The notes under the pieces were generated by a model, which was given only the letters and a program-made list of their open reading frames with translations, made no database searches and was not told the DNA's origin. DNA of 64,000 bases. It comes from Akkermansiaceae bacterium. GTDB lineage: Bacteria; Verrucomicrobiota; Verrucomicrobiia; Verrucomicrobiales; Akkermansiaceae. The position numbers and the translations under genes are program-made. The DNA lies in assembly GCA_025363295.1 (NCBI GenBank), contig JANYEC010000076.1, forward strand, positions 59,203 through 123,202, in the 5' to 3' direction. Below, piece after piece: positions 61,273-64,000 of the stretch (position 1 is its first letter; each line of letters starts with the position of its first letter).

Positions 61273-62553
61273 ATGGCTCGCGCTTCTAATCTAACGATGT
61301 GCTCTTTCTGCGGAAAGAGCCACTCGGAGGTCAAAAAACTGATCGCCGGTCCCGGTGTTTATATTTGTAACGAATGCATCGAGGTTTGTTCGAACATTTT
61401 GGAAAAGGAATTGGGTGGTGCACCTTCCAAGGGGAAAACTCCCGCAGAGAAGCCGGGCTTCAAGATCCCCGTACCCGCCACGATTCTTGCCAAGCTCAAC
61501 GAGCATGTGATCGGCCAGGAAAACGCCAAAAAGGTTCTATCCGTTGCCGTTTACAATCACTACCAACGCCTCCGTCAAGATCAAGCGAAGCTGGGCGAAG
61601 AGTTCAAGGATGTGGAAATTGAAAAGTCTAACATTATGCTGCTCGGTCCAACCGGGTCTGGGAAAACTTTACTCGCTCGCACTCTCGCACGGGTGCTCGA
61701 TGTGCCGTTCTGCATTGTGGACGCCACGACTCTAACCGAAGCCGGTTATGTCGGGGAAGACGTGGAAAATATTATTCTCCGCTTACTCCAAGCCTCGGAC
61801 TTTGATGTCGCGCGCGCCGAACGAGGTATCATCTACGTGGACGAAATCGACAAGATCGGCCGCAAGACTGAAAATGTTTCGATTACCCGCGATGTTTCGG
61901 GAGAAGGCGTGCAACAGGCTTTACTCAAAATTCTCGAAGGAACGATATGCAACGTCCCGCCGCAAGGTGGCCGCAAGCATCCGCAGCAAGAATACATTCA
62001 AGTCAACACCGAGAAAATCCTTTTCATCGTCGGCGGAGCATTCGTCGGCCTCGACGACATGGTGAAGCGCCGCCTCGGAAGCAACACACTCGGGTTTCAC
62101 TCGGAATCGCATAAGGAAAACCTCGATGATCCTAGCGTCAACGTGCTCGAAAAAGTCCAACCCGAAGACTTGCTTCATTTCGGGTTGATACCCGAGTTCA
62201 TCGGCCGCATCCCTGTGATTTCTTCGCTGCGCAAGCTCACCGAAGACGAGCTGATGTCGATCCTCACCGATCCAAAAAACGCTCTAGTCAAACAATACAG
62301 CAAGCAGCTCGCCATGAACGGCGTGAAACTCCGCGTCCAACGCGATGCCTTGCGGGCGCTTGCCGAAGAAGCGGTGCGCCGTGGCACGGGTGCCCGTGCC
62401 TTGCGATCCATTTTCGAGAAAATGATGTTGGAGGTGATGTTCGATATCCCTTCTCGCGAAGATATCGATACCGTAACGATCAATCGTCAGGTCGTGCTCG
62501 GTGAGAAGCAGCCCATCATCCGCCGGAAACGAGCGGACGAGGATGCGGCGTAA
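61273..62553 (+). CDS. clpX: ATP-dependent Clp protease ATP-binding subunit ClpX
   Basis: A 426-residue AAA+ unfoldase that feeds substrates to ClpP. The zinc-binding domain is [13 protein letters not shown] with CNECIEVC (four Cys). Walker A is [13 protein letters not shown] at about 122-134, Walker B is [11 protein letters not shown], and sensor and ClpP-contact loops are present: [21 protein letters not shown] and EFIGRIPVI. The C-terminus [20 protein letters not shown] is usual. The start ATG 61273 has only an A/T-rich leader. Confidence 0.97.
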   Translation: MARASNLTMCSFCGKSHSEVKKLIAGPGVYICNECIEVCSNILEKELGGAPSKGKTPAEKPGFKIPVPATILAKLNEHVIGQENAKKVLSVAVYNHYQRLRQDQAKLGEEFKDVEIEKSNIMLLGPTGSGKTLLARTLARVLDVPFCIVDATTLTEAGYVGEDVENIILRLLQASDFDVARAERGIIYVDEIDKIGRKTENVSITRDVSGEGVQQALLKILEGTICNVPPQGGRKHPQQEYIQVNTEKILFIVGGAFVGLDDMVKRRLGSNTLGFHSESHKENLDDPSVNVLEKVQPEDLLHFGLIPEFIGRIPVISSLRKLTEDELMSILTDPKNALVKQYSKQLAMNGVKLRVQRDALRALAEEAVRRGTGARALRSIFEKMMLEVMFDIPSREDIDTVTINRQVVLGEKQPIIRRKRADEDAA

Positions 62554-62654
62554 CGATTGCGTGCCCAGCAGTCTGTTTCTTCAGCCGCTCGTTCGATCGC
62601 AGGATCGCGTTGATACTAGAGTTTTATCTTACAGGAATCACTTAGAATCAATAC

Positions 62655-62682
62655 TTGCCAGCGTTTTGATTTTCACTAGGTT
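62655..62682 (+). promoter_or_regulatory. Possible promoter of the small lipoprotein gene
   Basis: TTGCCA (62655-62660) is followed after 15 bases by CTAGGT or after 16 by TAGGTT (62677-62682). The CTAGGTTG string is identical to the one before tig. The coding region starts 65 bases downstream. The remaining sequence between clpX and here shows nothing further. Confidence 0.35.
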
Positions 62683-62747
62683 GACGCCGTCACATCGCGT
62701 AAGTCACGCAGCGTGAAAAAACAACAAGCACCTAACCTAAAATTACT

Positions 62748-62861
62748 ATGAAATTTGTTAAATTCCTCATCGTTGCAGCTGCCGCCTCATTCCTTGCCGC
62801 TTCCTGCTGCCCTAGCGCAGCGCCAGCCAAGATGACGCCTGCTGTTTCAGCCACCAAGTAA
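62748..62861 (+). CDS. Very small lipoprotein (37 residues)
   Basis: From ATG 62748 the protein begins KFVKFLIVAAAASFLAASCC: a basic start, a hydrophobic run and lipobox LAAS followed by Cys. After cleavage and lipidation only about 18 residues remain, Ala/Pro/Ser-rich (PSAAPAKM and TPAVSATK). It has its own promoter-like sequence and a strong terminator, so it is a separate gene despite its size. Its function is unknown. Small lipoproteins of this build can be abundant outer-membrane components. Confidence 0.72.
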   Translation: MKFVKFLIVAAAASFLAASCCPSAAPAKMTPAVSATK

Positions 62862-62872
62862 TCAAGTCTTCA

Positions 62873-62910
62873 AAAACCCGGCAAGCCTTCGCAGGCTGCC
62901 GGGTTTTTTG
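62873..62910 (+). terminator. Rho-independent terminator of the small lipoprotein gene
   Basis: A GC-rich stem is formed by CCCGGC-A-AGCCT and AGGCT-G-CCGGG around a TCGC loop, preceded by AAAA and followed by TTTTTT at about 62904-62909. It lies 12 bases after the stop codon and is the best terminator in the window. Confidence 0.88.
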
Positions 62911-63099
62911 TGCCCTGATGCGACTAGGCATTTTGCCAAAAGCATTTCCTAACAAAAACGCGGAGGCGAAGGCAAGGGATTCCCAATCTCTGCGACTCCC
63001 TCTCCTGCCTCTGCGCTCAACATTTCGCTTTCCTGATGAACCCGTTTCCTAGCAATGCCGATTCTAGCAAAATACTGGAATATACTTTTTGCAGAGGGC

Positions 63100-63798
63100 C
63101 TAAACCGGAAGGCAAGCAAGGTGTCGTGGCACCCCGTTGAACGAATGATCCAGCTGCAAGCGCTGCCACATGCTGGCCACTGCGCGTCCAAGAATTTCGA
63201 CATCCCCTCGCGCATCGTGACGGCGGATGTTTTGCGAATCAATCCGCAATCTCGATATCAAGTGATCAAGCGAATGCCCGGTGCCCCGCACTTTCCCGAA
63301 GAGCATTTTAGACATGTGAATGGAATCAATGCTGTGCACCTCCCGCATCGACAGACCATGACGGCGACAAGTAGCTGCTAGAAATTTACTATCAAAACGC
63401 AAGCCATTGTGCGCAATCAAAGTCGCGTCCCCTGACCAAGCCGCAAATTCGCATAACACGATCTCTGGCCTGTTAGCATGTTGGACGTGGCGGTTGCCGA
63501 CGCCAGTATAACTCTCAATAAACGCAGAGATCGGTCGCCGCGGTTTCGCAAACGCCGTGAATGTTTCGTTAGGACAAAGCGCACCAGCCGTGAACCGCAT
63601 GGCAGCAATCTGGATGAACTCGTCATTCTCAGGATCGAGCCCAGTCGTTTCAAGGTCATACACCACGAACGATTCTCCTGCGTGCCAGCGGTCCGTCCAG
63701 AAGAATGAATGCTGGCACTCTGGACAGTTGACTCGAGTTCCCAGCGCGGACTTGGGCCCGGTTAAACTATTTTTGCACTCGGGACAAAATGTTTTCAC
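63100..63798 (-). CDS. DEDDh 3'-5' exonuclease with N-terminal zinc ribbon
   Basis: A 232-residue protein. Residues 5-26 form a zinc ribbon (CPECKNSL and CPECQHSFFW, CxxC twice). The DnaQ-type exonuclease follows: VVYDLETTGLDPENDEFIQI (Exo I, DxE), LIAHNGLRFDSKFL (Exo II) and HDARGDVEILGRA (Exo III, HxAxxD). It resembles the proofreading-like exonucleases of the PolC/epsilon type without a polymerase. DNA or RNA is the likely substrate. The 238 bases between the small lipoprotein gene and this one hold the terminator and nothing else recognisable. Confidence 0.86.
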   Translation of the reverse strand: MKTFCPECKNSLTGPKSALGTRVNCPECQHSFFWTDRWHAGESFVVYDLETTGLDPENDEFIQIAAMRFTAGALCPNETFTAFAKPRRPISAFIESYTGVGNRHVQHANRPEIVLCEFAAWSGDATLIAHNGLRFDSKFLAATCRRHGLSMREVHSIDSIHMSKMLFGKVRGTGHSLDHLISRLRIDSQNIRRHDARGDVEILGRAVASMWQRLQLDHSFNGVPRHLACLPV

Positions 63799-63865
63799 AC
63801 CACGAGTTTCAGTCGCCAGGACCCCATTCGCAAAGATTTGTTAGAAAATCGCAAACGCCAGCGCA

Positions 63866-63889
63866 TTGCGCCAAGTAGAATGACACCGG
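63866..63889 (+). repeat. First copy of a ~25-bp direct repeat before a transposase gene
   Basis: TTGCGCCA then AGTAGAATGACACCGG, which recurs with small differences at 63922-63946, about 56 bases to the right. Repeats of this kind, ending in GACACC, lie at the ends of insertion sequences and may be transposase-binding sites. Confidence 0.5.
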
Positions 63890-63921
63890 CGTGCGGATGC
63901 TGAATCCGCTTTAGTTAGTCG

Positions 63922-63946
63922 TTGCGCCAGAAAGAATGACACCCGG
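63922..63946 (+). repeat. Second copy of the direct repeat, directly before the transposase start
   Basis: TTGCGCCA then GAAAGAATGACACCCGG; about 22 of 24 aligned positions match the first copy, with an extra C. It ends immediately before the ATG at 63947. Confidence 0.5.
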
Positions 63947-64000
63947 ATGAAAACACTATCTGGGATCATGAGTCATCAAAGCAAAGAAGAATATCTGGAG
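63947..64000 (+). CDS. Start of an integrase-type (IS481-like) transposase, cut by window edge
   Basis: From ATG 63947 the first 18 codons read MKTLSGIMSHQSKEEYLE. The segment MSHQSKEEYLE closely resembles the N-terminus of integrase-core transposases (for example MSxQSKxEYL...). An internal Met at residue 8 could be the real start. The identification rests on this short stretch and the repeats just before it, so it must be checked against the sequence beyond 64000. If right, the left end of an insertion sequence lies somewhere between 63850 and 63930. Confidence 0.5.
   Translation, partial: MKTLSGIMSHQSKEEYLE

Noticed and set aside
1..64000. CRISPR array, prophage or biosynthetic gene cluster
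   Set aside because: No regularly spaced repeats, phage structural or integrase genes (apart from the edge transposase) or NRPS/PKS-type genes were seen on either strand.

Overview
The window looks like chromosome of a Gram-negative bacterium, most probably a member of the Verrucomicrobiota (Verrucomicrobiaceae or a relative such as Luteolibacter or Haloferula). This rests on remembered protein resemblance and on general traits: an outer membrane (MlaA-type lipoprotein, OpgG/OpgH glucan synthesis, porin, several lipoproteins), moderately high GC, and very few Shine-Dalgarno sequences. No search was run, so the lineage is an inference. Almost everything is ordinary chromosome. The only sign of a mobile element is the first codons of a transposase at the right edge.

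Layout. 1-4 kb: 5' part of a type IIA topoisomerase B subunit (ParE-like), a TerC-type membrane protein broken by a frameshift, then an ECF sigma factor, a one-helix membrane protein and a protease-like PDZ protein. 4-15 kb: HrpA helicase, an ABC-2 exporter with a TPR-like partner, a metallophosphoesterase, a structured intergenic region, an unusual lipoprotein joining an MlaA domain to an alpha/beta hydrolase, and a polysaccharide deacetylase. 15-20 kb: ffh, miaA, a putative Na+/H+ antiporter and riboflavin synthase. 20-24 kb (minus strand): a metal-uptake operon (Cys/His-rich small protein, outer-membrane channel, binding protein, permease, cupin) with a 29-bp palindrome in front of the channel gene and no ATPase gene. 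24-28 kb: aroB, cyclophilin, plsY-gpsA, DedA. 28.6-35.2 kb: a six-gene minus-strand operon RDD, SpoIIM-like, DUF4129-like, DUF4350, MoxR, DUF58.

35-43 kb: ROK kinase, sugar isomerase-like protein, class IV aminotransferase, der, lipocalin, lipA, EVE protein. 43-45.3 kb: a second ECF sigma / membrane protein / PDZ module with the same gene order as the first. 45-52 kb: methyltransferase, opgG, a small membrane protein, opgH, galactokinase, tRNA-Ser(GCU). 52-62.6 kb: cstA, eda, nadC, birA, a lipoprotein, a possible structured RNA in front of a MarR regulator, pgeF, ispE, then tig-clpP-clpX. 62.7-64 kb: a 37-residue lipoprotein with a clear terminator, a DEDDh exonuclease with a zinc ribbon, and the start of an IS transposase behind two direct repeats.

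Points most worth a second look: the MlaA-hydrolase fusion, the 29-bp palindrome and ATPase-less metal operon, the candidate structured RNA at 56952-57031, and the twin sigma/PDZ modules. I found no CRISPR array, prophage, or recognisable defence or secondary-metabolite cluster.
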